From the IMG/VR virus record IMGVR_UViG_3300034060_001466, positions 206,137-270,136 of that record: 64,000 bases of DNA; one strand, 5' to 3'. The stretch is from a virus. Made by a program: the position numbers and the translations under genes. The notes under the pieces were generated by a model. The model ran no database searches. It saw nothing but the letters and a program-made list of their open reading frames with translations, and was not told the DNA's origin. Below are positions 46,410 through 54,580 of this stretch, one piece after another (positions within the stretch are counted from its first letter, which is position 1; each line of letters begins with the position of its first letter).

Positions 46410-46468
46410 TTTTTTGTTTAAACCGATTCAGCTTGAGTAGTATAATTATTAATACAAATCGCACAACT

Positions 46469-47182
46469 ATGGCTAAAATTAATCTAGAAGAATTACTCGG
46501 CGGTCTACAAGAAGCAGCGTTAATCGTTCTCGGTATTCAGGAAAGACAACACATTAATACTATTTCAAAGTACTTTACACCGGAAGGCGAACCTCTGACT
46601 AAAACATTTTTGCTCGGAGACAAGACCTTGGAAATTCCTCTCTATATCTTAGCTGACCATTCGTCAATGGGACTAGAAGAACTGGAAATAGACTTTGATA
46701 TCAGATTACTTGCATCAGACGATAAGACACCATCCAGTCTTAAAGAGAATATTTTACCGATTTTTAAGAAGATTGAGGATCAAACTATTCGTGGAGTTCA
46801 AGAGGCTCTAGTTAAATTAGGAGAGCCATATAAGACTCTACTTGGGAAAACCGGCGCCAAGAAGAATGGAGTTGACGGAGTTATTGGCCCAAAATGTAGA
46901 GAAGCCCTAATGCGTTACCAATTAAAAAACAGGATTCCGCAGACTGGTGAAGCAGACGACGAGACTTGCAAACTGCTTGGAGTCTCAACTGCGTCTGACT
47001 ACACGCATACTGTAACCAATATTTCAGTTGACAGTAATGCACCAAACTCTGATAGCAAAGCTGGCATGGCAACCGTGAAAGTTAAATTCAAAAAGGACGA
47101 AAAACCTGAAGCCGTTTCCAGACTGGTTGAGATGTTAATTCAAAAATTAGATGATGTAGGTCATACTGACAAAACCTCTTAA
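46469..47182 (+). CDS. DUF2589-like protein with inserted peptidoglycan-binding domain
   Basis: Starting at MAKINLEELLGGLQEA (ATG at 46469) gives 237 residues. A DUF2589-like beta region occupies residues 35-75 (KTFLLGDKTLEIPLYILADH) and the C-terminus (TVKVKFKKDEKPEAVS). Between them residues 100-160 form a PG_binding_1-like domain: IRGVQEALVKLG, then GVDGVIGPKCREALMRYQLK. The combination suggests a protein that docks on cell wall. It is adjacent to the first DUF2589 gene. Confidence 0.75.
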   Translation: MAKINLEELLGGLQEAALIVLGIQERQHINTISKYFTPEGEPLTKTFLLGDKTLEIPLYILADHSSMGLEELEIDFDIRLLASDDKTPSSLKENILPIFKKIEDQTIRGVQEALVKLGEPYKTLLGKTGAKKNGVDGVIGPKCREALMRYQLKNRIPQTGEADDETCKLLGVSTASDYTHTVTNISVDSNAPNSDSKAGMATVKVKFKKDEKPEAVSRLVEMLIQKLDDVGHTDKTS

Positions 47183-47183
47183 T

Positions 47184-47387
47184 ATGGCATTACCTTGTCC
47201 AGCATGTAGAACTCCATTAGGTATCGACCTACAATTCATAATGCAACATCCTGTATCGGTTTGCCCGAACTGTCAAGTTATATTAGACTTCACAGTAAAC
47301 GATGAGATCAAGGGCAAGTTTAACGCAGCAATGGCCGAGATCGAAGATATTAAGAAGCGGTACAAGAGCATTGCAAAATTCGGCTAA
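47184..47387 (+). CDS. Zinc-ribbon protein with coiled-coil tail (67 aa)
   Basis: CPACRTPLGID near the start and CPNCQVILDF later form a four-Cys zinc ribbon. A helical tail (AMAEIEDIKKRYKSIAKFG) follows. The gene starts 2 nt after the stop of the DUF2589/PG-binding gene, so it is probably part of the same unit. The function is unknown. Confidence 0.72.
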   Translation: MALPCPACRTPLGIDLQFIMQHPVSVCPNCQVILDFTVNDEIKGKFNAAMAEIEDIKKRYKSIAKFG

Positions 47388-47474
47388 TATTTGGTTACTG
47401 TAACCAGTACAGTCACTCACTAGATCACACTGGCCACACCCAAACCTTTCCCATAATATTCTAATCACATAAAA

Positions 47475-47511
47475 AAATCCGAGATCGGTAGCGACACTTT
47501 TCTCGGATTTT
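47475..47511. terminator. Hairpin terminator
   Basis: AAATCCGAGA / TCTCGGATTT with a 16-nt loop, flanked by A- and T-runs, separates convergent genes. Confidence 0.75.
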
Positions 47512-47548
47512 GTGTTACTTGCGTAACTTTACGGTCCTAAGTCCGTTA

Positions 47549-47737
47549 TTAGTGTTGATAATCGTCTTCGTAATCTTCTTCGTCTTCTTCTGCTTCACAA
47601 TGTTCTTTACAATCAGAGCAAATATCGCCCATCATAATAGGAGCACCGCAACAGTTTGAAGTCTCACCAGAGAAAGCATCACTTGGATCCCAGCTCTCGT
47701 TTACGAATTTCGTAAAACTGTTAACTAAATTTTTCAT
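47549..47737 (-). CDS. Capsid-targeted-like small zinc-binding protein
   Basis: The 62-residue protein starts MKNLVNSFTKFVNESWD (V-N-E cleavage-like). It continues with a Cys cluster (NCCGAPIMMGDICSDCKEHC) that can bind zinc, and ends in a very acidic tail (EEDEEDYEDDYQH). The function is unknown. Confidence 0.75.
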   Translation of the reverse strand: MKNLVNSFTKFVNESWDPSDAFSGETSNCCGAPIMMGDICSDCKEHCEAEEDEEDYEDDYQH

Positions 47738-47757
47738 GTTACCAGAGTTGATATTTT

Positions 47758-48219
47758 TTAAGGTTCGTACTCTTCAGAGGTCTCATCATCTGCTAACCCT
47801 AAGGCTTCAGAATTAAAGTTGTCCCAAGCTTTAATAGAGTCTTTCATTGTCTTATTAAGTTCAACTAATTCGCTCTTTAATGTCTCGACCTTTGTTTTAT
47901 CAGCCTCTTCGACTGGACTCTTACGAATCTCATTAGGAATTTCTAAAAATTCTTCTTGTTTCTTTTTAAAGGCTTTAATTGCATCTCTTCTAGCTGTGTC
48001 TAGTTCTTGATACTTTTCAATTTCTGATTCGGCTGTGTCGTCTTCAACCGGAGCCTCTGCTGGAATCCCGGCATCAACTGGAGTCTCAGCTGGAACTTCT
48101 GCAACCGGTTCCGCTGGAACTTCTGCTGGAGCTTCAACTGGAGCGTCTGGTGTTACCGGCGTATCAACTGCCTCTAGTTTCTCAGATTCATCAAGCCATT
48201 GTTGATATTTATGAATCAT
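47758..48219 (-). CDS. Capsid-targeted-like Pro/Ala/Glu-rich protein
   Basis: The 153-residue protein starts MIHKYQQWLDESEKLEA (L-D-E). A low-complexity Ala/Pro/Glu/Val tract (PVEAPAEVPAEPVAEVPAET) lies at residues 22-60, and a coiled-coil-like helix (about residues 75-130) follows. The acidic linker and helix resemble head core proteins. A late GATAAATA promoter is 18 nt upstream. Confidence 0.75.
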   Translation of the reverse strand: MIHKYQQWLDESEKLEAVDTPVTPDAPVEAPAEVPAEPVAEVPAETPVDAGIPAEAPVEDDTAESEIEKYQELDTARRDAIKAFKKKQEEFLEIPNEIRKSPVEEADKTKVETLKSELVELNKTMKDSIKAWDNFNSEALGLADDETSEEYEP

Positions 48220-48237
48220 TACTTATGATTTTCTTGT

Positions 48238-48245
48238 TATTTATC
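48238..48245 (-). promoter_or_regulatory. Late promoter GATAAATA (minus)
   Basis: It lies 18 nt before the ATG at 48219. A divergent late box lies 10 bp away. Confidence 0.6.
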
Positions 48246-48254
48246 TGCGCTTGG

Positions 48255-48262
48255 GATAAATA
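48255..48262 (+). promoter_or_regulatory. Late promoter GATAAATA (plus)
   Basis: It lies 8 nt before the ATG at 48271 and is divergent from the minus-strand late box. Confidence 0.62.
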
Positions 48263-48270
48263 AACCTGTA

Positions 48271-49068
48271 ATGAAACTTTTATCAACATATAGCGATTGG
48301 TTAAATGAAAATCATAATCCAAGACCCCTAAGGAAGTTAACGGAACTTGATATTAACAGAAAATTCGGACGTAATCCACAAACTGGAGATAAGTACGAAA
48401 CTGAGCTATTTCCAATGTTTAGAAGACTAAAACCTCGAATTGAGGCTCTGTCTAAAAAACCTAGCCTTGAAGAATGGTTCGCAATGATGCAGAATTCAGA
48501 TAATCAATTTTACTCAATGGTTCAGGCAGATACACTTGCCCAGCCAGACGTCAGAGAATTATGGAGAGACTTAACTGGTCAACGTGCTTCAAAAATGAAG
48601 AAGTATAACTTATCTGAAAGCGCAGAGGATGCGGTTTGGAAAAGCGAAATTGATCCCGAATGGACAGTCATTGTTCTTTTCTCGGACGATGAGCTCTATG
48701 CAAAAGTTGCAAAAATATTTGATAGCTTAGGAATTGCTTTCGCTGATATGGTTTCAAAAACAATATTCGTCGATGGACAGGAAGTTGAGTCTCAGAATCT
48801 AGGAGACGACCATCTGTTGGCAATCGAAGCACATGAAATTTCGCATTCACTACTAAATCACGGAGGCTCTGACCGAGGAATGGCAGCTTACGACGAGAGA
48901 CAGGAGAGAGAAGCTGACTGGTTAGCTATCCGAATCCTAGAGAATTTAGGATACGGTGAAGCTTCTGCAATTTTAGAGAAACGATATAACGAATACTATG
49001 ACGAGCAATCGTCAGAACTTGAGAACACAGACACACTTGAAGTGGCACTTCAAGATTACGTCAACTAA
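48271..49068 (+). CDS. Capsid-targeted-like zinc metallopeptidase
   Basis: The 265-residue protein begins MKLLSTYSDWLNE, the targeting form with L-N-E. The C-terminal half has AIEAHEISHSLLNHGG (HExxH near residue 191) and DERQEREADWLAIRILE, whose EREAD supplies the third zinc ligand as in M48-type enzymes. It may be a packaged protease that acts after injection, or in prohead maturation. It is transcribed from a late promoter. Confidence 0.82.
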   Translation: MKLLSTYSDWLNENHNPRPLRKLTELDINRKFGRNPQTGDKYETELFPMFRRLKPRIEALSKKPSLEEWFAMMQNSDNQFYSMVQADTLAQPDVRELWRDLTGQRASKMKKYNLSESAEDAVWKSEIDPEWTVIVLFSDDELYAKVAKIFDSLGIAFADMVSKTIFVDGQEVESQNLGDDHLLAIEAHEISHSLLNHGGSDRGMAAYDERQEREADWLAIRILENLGYGEASAILEKRYNEYYDEQSSELENTDTLEVALQDYVN

Positions 49069-49075
49069 AAAAATC

Positions 49076-49384
49076 ATGGCTAATATGAAAATTCAAAATC
49101 TCGGAGACATTAAGAAGTTTTCATTCGGTGAAATGACATCAAACGACAGCGGTAAAACATCTGGAACATCAAGCGCTGGACTTTACATCATTTTTATTGG
49201 AGGAATCTGTTTTTTTCTAGGTTGCATTGACAAAATGTTTATAGACAAGTCTATTGACATTATTAATCAATCAGTAATGTTCACTACAATTGGAGCAGCT
49301 CTACTTGGAGTTAAGAACATAGTTAATGGGAAAAAGGTTAAGGCTAAAGAAGAACCTACTTCACCTGAACCTTTAAATTCTTAA
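49076..49384 (+). CDS. Two-helix membrane protein (102 aa)
   Basis: Starting at MANMKIQNLGDIKKFS (ATG at 49076) there are two hydrophobic segments (LYIIFIGGICFFLGCI and SVMFTTIGAALLGV). A charged C-terminal tail follows (NGKKVKAKEEPTSPEP). It lies 7 nt after the peptidase gene. A holin-like role is conceivable but not shown. Confidence 0.68.
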   Translation: MANMKIQNLGDIKKFSFGEMTSNDSGKTSGTSSAGLYIIFIGGICFFLGCIDKMFIDKSIDIINQSVMFTTIGAALLGVKNIVNGKKVKAKEEPTSPEPLNS

Positions 49385-49393
49385 TTTAAAAAG

Positions 49394-49416
49394 CAATCGC
49401 CCCAATGGGGCGATTG
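49394..49416. terminator. Hairpin terminator
   Basis: CAATCGCCCC AAT GGGGCGATTG between convergent genes. Confidence 0.8.
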
Positions 49417-49426
49417 TTGTGTGAAG

Positions 49427-49615
49427 TCATTTGATATGACCAGTAATCTCTTTGTAATACGCCCATAACTCTTGGCACTTTTCGTATTCTTCCTTGCTTT
49501 CCAAGTACTTAATTATATCTAGGACTTCATTCCAGTAGGCGGATGTGATTCCTTTTTTATCGACATCTTTATACTTTCTAGTCCATTCTCTCTCGTTTGC
49601 TATATCGATTGCCAT
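49427..49615 (-). CDS. Small helical protein with UVR-like motif (62 aa)
   Basis: The C-terminal half (YLESKEEYEKCQELWAYYKE) matches the motif in the gene at 29916. It overlaps the HDAC-like gene by 38 bp. The function is unknown. Confidence 0.65.
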   Translation of the reverse strand: MAIDIANEREWTRKYKDVDKKGITSAYWNEVLDIIKYLESKEEYEKCQELWAYYKEITGHIK

Positions 49616-50573
49616 GACTGTACCCGAATTTTTGGCGAGGCTGTACCTCTATAGTATATTTAACCTTGGATCCAAGTAATTCAGTAATGCATTCAACGAA
49701 ATCCGCTGTGTGTAGACTTAGAACAGAGTCGTAATGGTCATCCCGATAACCTCCAAAAAGAGCACATGAAACCGGTAGAGGTTTTCCCAATAATTCGTCC
49801 ATTTCTTTTACCCATCTCCAAAAAAGAGTAGAGCAAGCAACCCAATAATCAGTTTCGCATTGGCTTCCTAAGTTGTCATCTGCATGAGAATCCGCTCCGT
49901 GACACCAAACAACATAGCCAATTTTACCGGCAAGGATCGCCGCCTTTGTTCGTTCCAACCAAATTGCCAAATCTTCTAAGTATCGATCATCATGGCCTAT
50001 TGGATTAATATTGAAATCTCTAGGAACTGCCTTATTTAAGTCTTTGCAAAAAGTTCGGCTGTCCTCAATTGAATTTCCGAAATGACCGTCAAGATCAAAG
50101 TACGCTCCGCTTAATCCAAACTCTTCGTATATTTTAAGTGATGCAATTACCTGTCCACTAAACGTACAGAAACCGCTGCCTCCGCTTGGGCGAGCATGGT
50201 GAAATCCACTGGTTGGGCTGAAGCTTACTTGATCTGGATTTACGATTGAATTTCTGATCGCTGAGTACAACGAAGAGTTTGTGTATCTTATTGATTCAGC
50301 GAATTGAGGTGACCAAGACAATCCATTAGAACAGTATCGACCCCTTCCTTTGAAAAAGTCTTTCACGTAACTTTTTTCATGGGCAATTCTGAAATCAGCA
50401 TTCGAATATGGATTAAACTCTGAAGTAATTTCAAAATTATCAATTAGTCCGTGCATTTCAAGGTATTCCAATAAAAGCTTAGGCTTTAATGGAGACTTGC
50501 TGTAATTTGAAGTTTTATCGTTTTGTAAAACCTGCTTTGGATTATAAAACGTCTTTATTTTAGTAGATCGCAT
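49578..50573 (-). CDS. Histone-deacetylase-like (HDAC superfamily) enzyme
   Basis: The 331-residue protein shows the HDAC active-site segments in order. They are SPTSGFHHARPSGGSGFCTF (tandem His and Gly-rich), YFDLDGHFGNSIED (metal-binding D and H) and WCHGADSHADDNLGS (metal-binding D). The length fits bacterial acetoin-utilisation-type deacetylases. It would remove acetyl groups from lysines, polyamines or other amides. The substrate is unknown. A promoter of the GTATATTA type lies upstream. A phage version is unusual. Confidence 0.87.
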   Translation of the reverse strand: MRSTKIKTFYNPKQVLQNDKTSNYSKSPLKPKLLLEYLEMHGLIDNFEITSEFNPYSNADFRIAHEKSYVKDFFKGRGRYCSNGLSWSPQFAESIRYTNSSLYSAIRNSIVNPDQVSFSPTSGFHHARPSGGSGFCTFSGQVIASLKIYEEFGLSGAYFDLDGHFGNSIEDSRTFCKDLNKAVPRDFNINPIGHDDRYLEDLAIWLERTKAAILAGKIGYVVWCHGADSHADDNLGSQCETDYWVACSTLFWRWVKEMDELLGKPLPVSCALFGGYRDDHYDSVLSLHTADFVECITELLGSKVKYTIEVQPRQKFGYSHGNRYSKRERMD

Positions 50574-50606
50574 AATTAGGTCTTTTGTTAAATATAATAT
50601 ACCAAA

Positions 50607-50630
50607 AAAGCCCGATTAATATCAGGCTTT
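50607..50630. terminator. Hairpin terminator
   Basis: AAAGCC(C)GAT / ATC(A)GGCTTT beside an A/T run, between the gene at 50658 and the HDAC gene. Confidence 0.7.
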
Positions 50631-50657
50631 CTGTATTCTACCAATAGACTTCGTGAA

Positions 50658-51368
50658 TTAGCTTCGAATATTCTTATTTTTAAAAAAATCGTCCAAGTCT
50701 TCCATGTGCTCGAATAGTTCAGTTGAACTAAGTGGAGGTAAATTATCCAGGTCAGATTTTGGAAAAACGCCAGTAACAAATGAATAAGTGGTTAACTCAT
50801 TCGCTAGGGTTCTGATAAAATCAAAAAGGCTCCAGCTCGTAATTCCACCGAACTGCGATTCCATAGATTCGTCAACGTACTCAAGAAGATCATCGATGAC
50901 CAGAGGCTTGTCTAATAGCTGGGTGATTGATATTTCGTGGATGCTGATGAATTCATCTTCATCAGAGCCTTCATCGCCAGATTCATCTAGTGCCATCAGA
51001 GTAGGATACGCGTCAAGTTCAGCATCTTCCTCGTCGAGTGGCTTAACTTGGCCGACCCACAACATACAAATTAAACCAACCTCTTCAATTGAGTCTTCAC
51101 GGTCCGCTCCAAATAATGAATCTAGTAGACCCTCAAATGAAACTGTTTTTAGATAATTAATAAAAACAAAATTAATTTGTTCAGCGTAAGGTTTTAATAG
51201 AGTAAGTACCTCCCGAATGGTTACACCTTCCTCAACGAATACTTCGTACGGTAAGTACCAAGTAATAGGTAATTCAGATTTGGAAATATCTCGGTCTTGC
51301 CAGTCTTCTGCCGTTTCATCCCAGAAGGAGACTTGAATGGATTTCTTATGGAATGTGATCTTTTGCAT
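50658..51368 (-). CDS. Unknown acidic protein (236 aa)
   Basis: The protein (MQKITFHKKSIQVSFWDETA...) is strongly acidic with a disordered DESGDEGSDEDEF tract near residue 130. No motif is recognised. It lies at the start of a leftward unit that includes the HDAC-like gene. The function is unknown. Confidence 0.68.
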   Translation of the reverse strand: MQKITFHKKSIQVSFWDETAEDWQDRDISKSELPITWYLPYEVFVEEGVTIREVLTLLKPYAEQINFVFINYLKTVSFEGLLDSLFGADREDSIEEVGLICMLWVGQVKPLDEEDAELDAYPTLMALDESGDEGSDEDEFISIHEISITQLLDKPLVIDDLLEYVDESMESQFGGITSWSLFDFIRTLANELTTYSFVTGVFPKSDLDNLPPLSSTELFEHMEDLDDFFKNKNIRS

Positions 51369-51418
51369 AATTTCGTTTTGTTTATCTATTTTACTACATT
51401 AGTACCACCGGATTCATG

Positions 51419-51426
51419 AATAAATA
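51419..51426 (+). promoter_or_regulatory. Late promoter AATAAATA
   Basis: It lies 24 nt before the ATG at 51451. Confidence 0.6.
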
Positions 51427-51450
51427 ACTCAAAGAAATTTTTATTACATT

Positions 51451-53421
51451 ATGATAAATTCCTTAAGAGACATAGTTAACGAGTCCGCTTTTAATCAAGA
51501 CGGCCTGGTTGGCGAAATGGGAGTTAAACGACCAGAGAGACTTGCTCAAAGTCACATGGGTAGAGTTAGACAATCAACAATTGACAGAAATCAACAATTA
51601 GCAAACAGGCCAGAGACCCGATCGTTTGCGGAAATTTCAGTAGATCTAGTTAGAGCCCTTAAGGGAGTTCGACGATTGGATATTACAATGGAAAAACCTT
51701 CAAACTCCAGAGATTATTACCCTAAATTTCCACAACCTATCGTTGACTTAATGGCTGAACTTAAAAATGTTGACGCTAGCCGATTCGCTAATGAATTCGG
51801 AAGATGGAGAGACGTTTACCCAGGAGACGATAATGCAATTCACTTTCGTACTGAAGGACCTTCGGATTTTCAACGAAGCCACTTTCCAAATGGAGGTATT
51901 CCAAGCGGATTAAGAGGAGCTGGTTTGGGTTATAAAATGTACCGAACTCTATTAAAATACGCAGACTATATTTCGTCTAATCCATCTGGTACTACTGAGA
52001 AGGATAAAGCATGGGGATCAATGTTGACTTACAAATCCAACCCAGATGGCTCTCCATCAGAAGATGATGCTCACGCAATTATCGGCGCAGGCAACTGGAT
52101 GGCAATGGATAAATCCATGTCAACCGCTGCAAAAATTGATGTGGCTAACAGATTTATTGAAAGAGTAATTGGTAGAGATAAAACAAAGCCTGATCGTTTT
52201 GATATGGACGATGAATTACTTGCAATTTTACCCGATGAATCACTAGTTCTATTAAATAGAGATTATCTTAATTCATTAGTTACGGATAATCGATTAACAC
52301 CTGAAAGAGTTCAGGCTATCTTGGCTGCACGAACTGAGGCTCAACGAAGAGAAGAAGAACAAAGAGAACGTGAAAGAGTTGAAGCAGCTGAACGTAGAAC
52401 TCGTGAAGAGGCAGCAACTCGTCAAAGACTAGCTGACCGAATTACACAATACGGAGCAGATCCTGATGCTGAATGGAACGTTGGAGACTTTATCGTAGTT
52501 AAGAGCTACTTATACGATGCATCATATTCGTCTCTACCAATTCGACGAGTTATTTTAGATAGAAATGGTTCGTATGTCGCTGCCTCAATTTCTAATGCTA
52601 TACAGATTGACAATGGTAACCTTGAGCCAGGAAATGCTGGAGATACTAGAACGACTACCGATAAATCACAATGGATTAAAGTAATCCCAGAAGCAATTCC
52701 GGATCTTAGTCGTGTTAATTTATCAACAGTTGAACAAGAGTACATGAGATCATTCATTGATCCTGAGGAAATTGAAAGACGTCGAGAAACTGAAAGACAG
52801 GCTGCTATTACTAGAAGAGAAGCTGAACGTACTCAAAATGCAGAACGAGCTACTCGACCTGGAGTATTTGCGGAAATGCCACAGAGCGGATCTGATCTTA
52901 AACGTCGAGTTGAAGCACGTGGACTCTTACCGGAACTTGACTTATTGAAAAAGATTAGAACCGGCGACTTTGCTAAGTTCATTGTACTAGGTCCTCAAGA
53001 GAGAGAAGCGTTTAGATCATCTTTTGGTATCCCAGTTTATGTAGCATTCAGTAGAGCAGGAAGATCAATTCGTCCAGTAGATTCAGTTGACGACCTATTG
53101 AACCGCACTGGTTACGATGCTAAATTAATAAACGTTGTAACTGGCCATATTATCGAAAGACCATTTGCTGGTCTTGGACTGATGGCATACGAATTGGAAA
53201 CAGTAACTGAGGAAGATAAATTAAGAGCTAGAGCAGGAGACCGTTACTATATCGCTAATCACATGAATAATTGGGGAATCTTTGCTAGTTGCGATTACAC
53301 TACCCGAAATACAGCAAATCAGCCATTTATCTACTTAAATACATTCGGTGGAGCTACTCGACCTACACCAGTTAGATTAGATCTTTTACGTAAAGTATCA
53401 GGTCAGCCTATTGAATTGTAA
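51451..53421 (+). CDS. Large capsid-targeted-like protein, possible GNAT-like fold (656 aa)
   Basis: It begins MINSLRDIVNESAF, a variant targeting peptide with V-N-E. Residues 145-175 (GGIPSGLRGAGLGYKMYRTL) resemble a GNAT acetyl-CoA-binding loop, though the rest of that fold is unclear. A highly charged Arg/Glu coiled coil (residues 295-335, EEEQRERERVEAAERRTREE) links to C-terminal domains of unknown type. Size and placement recall the packaged T4 Alt protein, but no ADP-ribosyltransferase motif is seen. Confidence 0.75.
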   Translation: MINSLRDIVNESAFNQDGLVGEMGVKRPERLAQSHMGRVRQSTIDRNQQLANRPETRSFAEISVDLVRALKGVRRLDITMEKPSNSRDYYPKFPQPIVDLMAELKNVDASRFANEFGRWRDVYPGDDNAIHFRTEGPSDFQRSHFPNGGIPSGLRGAGLGYKMYRTLLKYADYISSNPSGTTEKDKAWGSMLTYKSNPDGSPSEDDAHAIIGAGNWMAMDKSMSTAAKIDVANRFIERVIGRDKTKPDRFDMDDELLAILPDESLVLLNRDYLNSLVTDNRLTPERVQAILAARTEAQRREEEQRERERVEAAERRTREEAATRQRLADRITQYGADPDAEWNVGDFIVVKSYLYDASYSSLPIRRVILDRNGSYVAASISNAIQIDNGNLEPGNAGDTRTTTDKSQWIKVIPEAIPDLSRVNLSTVEQEYMRSFIDPEEIERRRETERQAAITRREAERTQNAERATRPGVFAEMPQSGSDLKRRVEARGLLPELDLLKKIRTGDFAKFIVLGPQEREAFRSSFGIPVYVAFSRAGRSIRPVDSVDDLLNRTGYDAKLINVVTGHIIERPFAGLGLMAYELETVTEEDKLRARAGDRYYIANHMNNWGIFASCDYTTRNTANQPFIYLNTFGGATRPTPVRLDLLRKVSGQPIEL

Positions 53422-54163
53422 TAGGAGGATTCTTTTTATAAAAGTCAGCTAATCTTTCTCTGAATTTATAATAGTACTCACGCATTTCGACCTGGTCCAT
53501 TCTAAAGTACTGGGGTTGAAGGTGCATTTCGTTTGAGATCCAAATTCGGCAAGTAACAGCTTTGATCTGCATTCTATCCCAAACGGCAACTGAATACGCA
53601 GCGACCTGATGCTTGTAATCCTCAATCCATTTCTCTTCCTTGGGTTTACGCGCTGTTTTAAAATCAACTATTGCAACGTCATTAGTTATTAACTCAGAAA
53701 CATTATCGACTGTGCCAGCATAACCGCCGTCTCTTGGAGTCCATAGAAATCTTTCTTGTGCAATTACTCTCTTTATTTCATCGAATGAGTTTGACTTAAC
53801 GAAGTTGTAGAATAACATTCCACCCACAATTTTGGCTCTACTGTCAAACTCGTCAATTTCATCGTCTAACCTAGATAGCAAAAGACACTCTTCTAATCGA
53901 TCCTTGGGTTTCATAGACGCGGGCAAACTTAAATAGAGTTCACACAACCTGTGCATGACCGTTCCGCGATTGGCGGCATCTCGACCTATTCGATCAGCTG
54001 CCTCATGTCCTACCCGGTTTCGCCAAGCATCAAGACCTGTCTTATCGGAGGTTTCTCCAAGAACTGAAGTGACGCTTGGGAATGTGCCAATTATCCCAGA
54101 TGAGTCAGATACTTCGTAATACCTAAATCCGTTTAACTCTACTCTCTTTATTTTCTCACTCAT
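53408..54163 (-). CDS. PD-(D/E)XK nuclease (RecB/MGME1-like)
   Basis: The 251-residue protein has the expected order of motifs: RGTVMHRLCELYL (helical, residues 66-78), GYAGTVDNVSEL with an Asp, VAIVDFKTARKPK (D-x-K) and a helix YKHQVAAYSVAVWD. This is the single-domain exonuclease family found in many phages, which process DNA ends for recombination or replication. Its 3' end overlaps that of the convergent 656-residue gene. Confidence 0.88.
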   Translation of the reverse strand: MSEKIKRVELNGFRYYEVSDSSGIIGTFPSVTSVLGETSDKTGLDAWRNRVGHEAADRIGRDAANRGTVMHRLCELYLSLPASMKPKDRLEECLLLSRLDDEIDEFDSRAKIVGGMLFYNFVKSNSFDEIKRVIAQERFLWTPRDGGYAGTVDNVSELITNDVAIVDFKTARKPKEEKWIEDYKHQVAAYSVAVWDRMQIKAVTCRIWISNEMHLQPQYFRMDQVEMREYYYKFRERLADFYKKNPPITIQ

Positions 54164-54167
54164 TAAG

Positions 54168-54175
54168 GATAAATA
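54168..54175 (+). promoter_or_regulatory. Late promoter GATAAATA
   Basis: It lies 39 nt before the ATG at 54215, at the start of the peptidoglycan-hydrolase pair. Confidence 0.6.
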
Positions 54176-54214
54176 ATTTAGTATCTATTACAAAATAAAC
54201 AGGTAAAGTTTAAC

Positions 54215-54580
54215 ATGATTCATAATTTTAATCAATTCACAGAAAAAACAAATGAGGGTTTTTGGGACTGGCTTACCGGCAAGAAGGAAGAGACCTCTGC
54301 TCAGAAAAAAGAAGACGGCACACTCCTAGACGATAAGGTCGAAGCGTTCTATGCTACATTGGAGGATTTTGCAAATTCTGGAAAATCAGTAGCTGTCCAA
54401 AACGGCGGAACCTATACCTATTCTAAATTAGTAGAAGACATTCAAGCAGCGCTAGAGTTCTTAGGTTACGAATTACCTGAACACGGAGTTGATGGTTATT
54501 TTGGACCAGAAACAGCAATAGCTATTCAGAAATTCAATGAGGATACTACAAAAATCAGCACTTCAGATAATGGAAAATAA
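54215..54580 (+). CDS. Capsid-targeted-like protein with peptidoglycan-binding domain
   Basis: The 121-residue protein begins MIHNFNQFTEKTNEGF (T-N-E). The C-terminal half is a PG_binding_1-like domain: LVEDIQAALEFLGY, then GVDGYFGPETAIAIQKFN. It overlaps the following hydrolase gene by 11 bp, so the two are probably co-translated and may act together on the cell wall. Confidence 0.82.
   Translation: MIHNFNQFTEKTNEGFWDWLTGKKEETSAQKKEDGTLLDDKVEAFYATLEDFANSGKSVAVQNGGTYTYSKLVEDIQAALEFLGYELPEHGVDGYFGPETAIAIQKFNEDTTKISTSDNGK

Noticed and set aside
51451-53421. Identifying the 656-residue protein as an Alt-type ADP-ribosyltransferase
   Set aside because: Size and N-terminus are suggestive, but no R-S-E or similar ADP-ribosyltransferase motif is visible.
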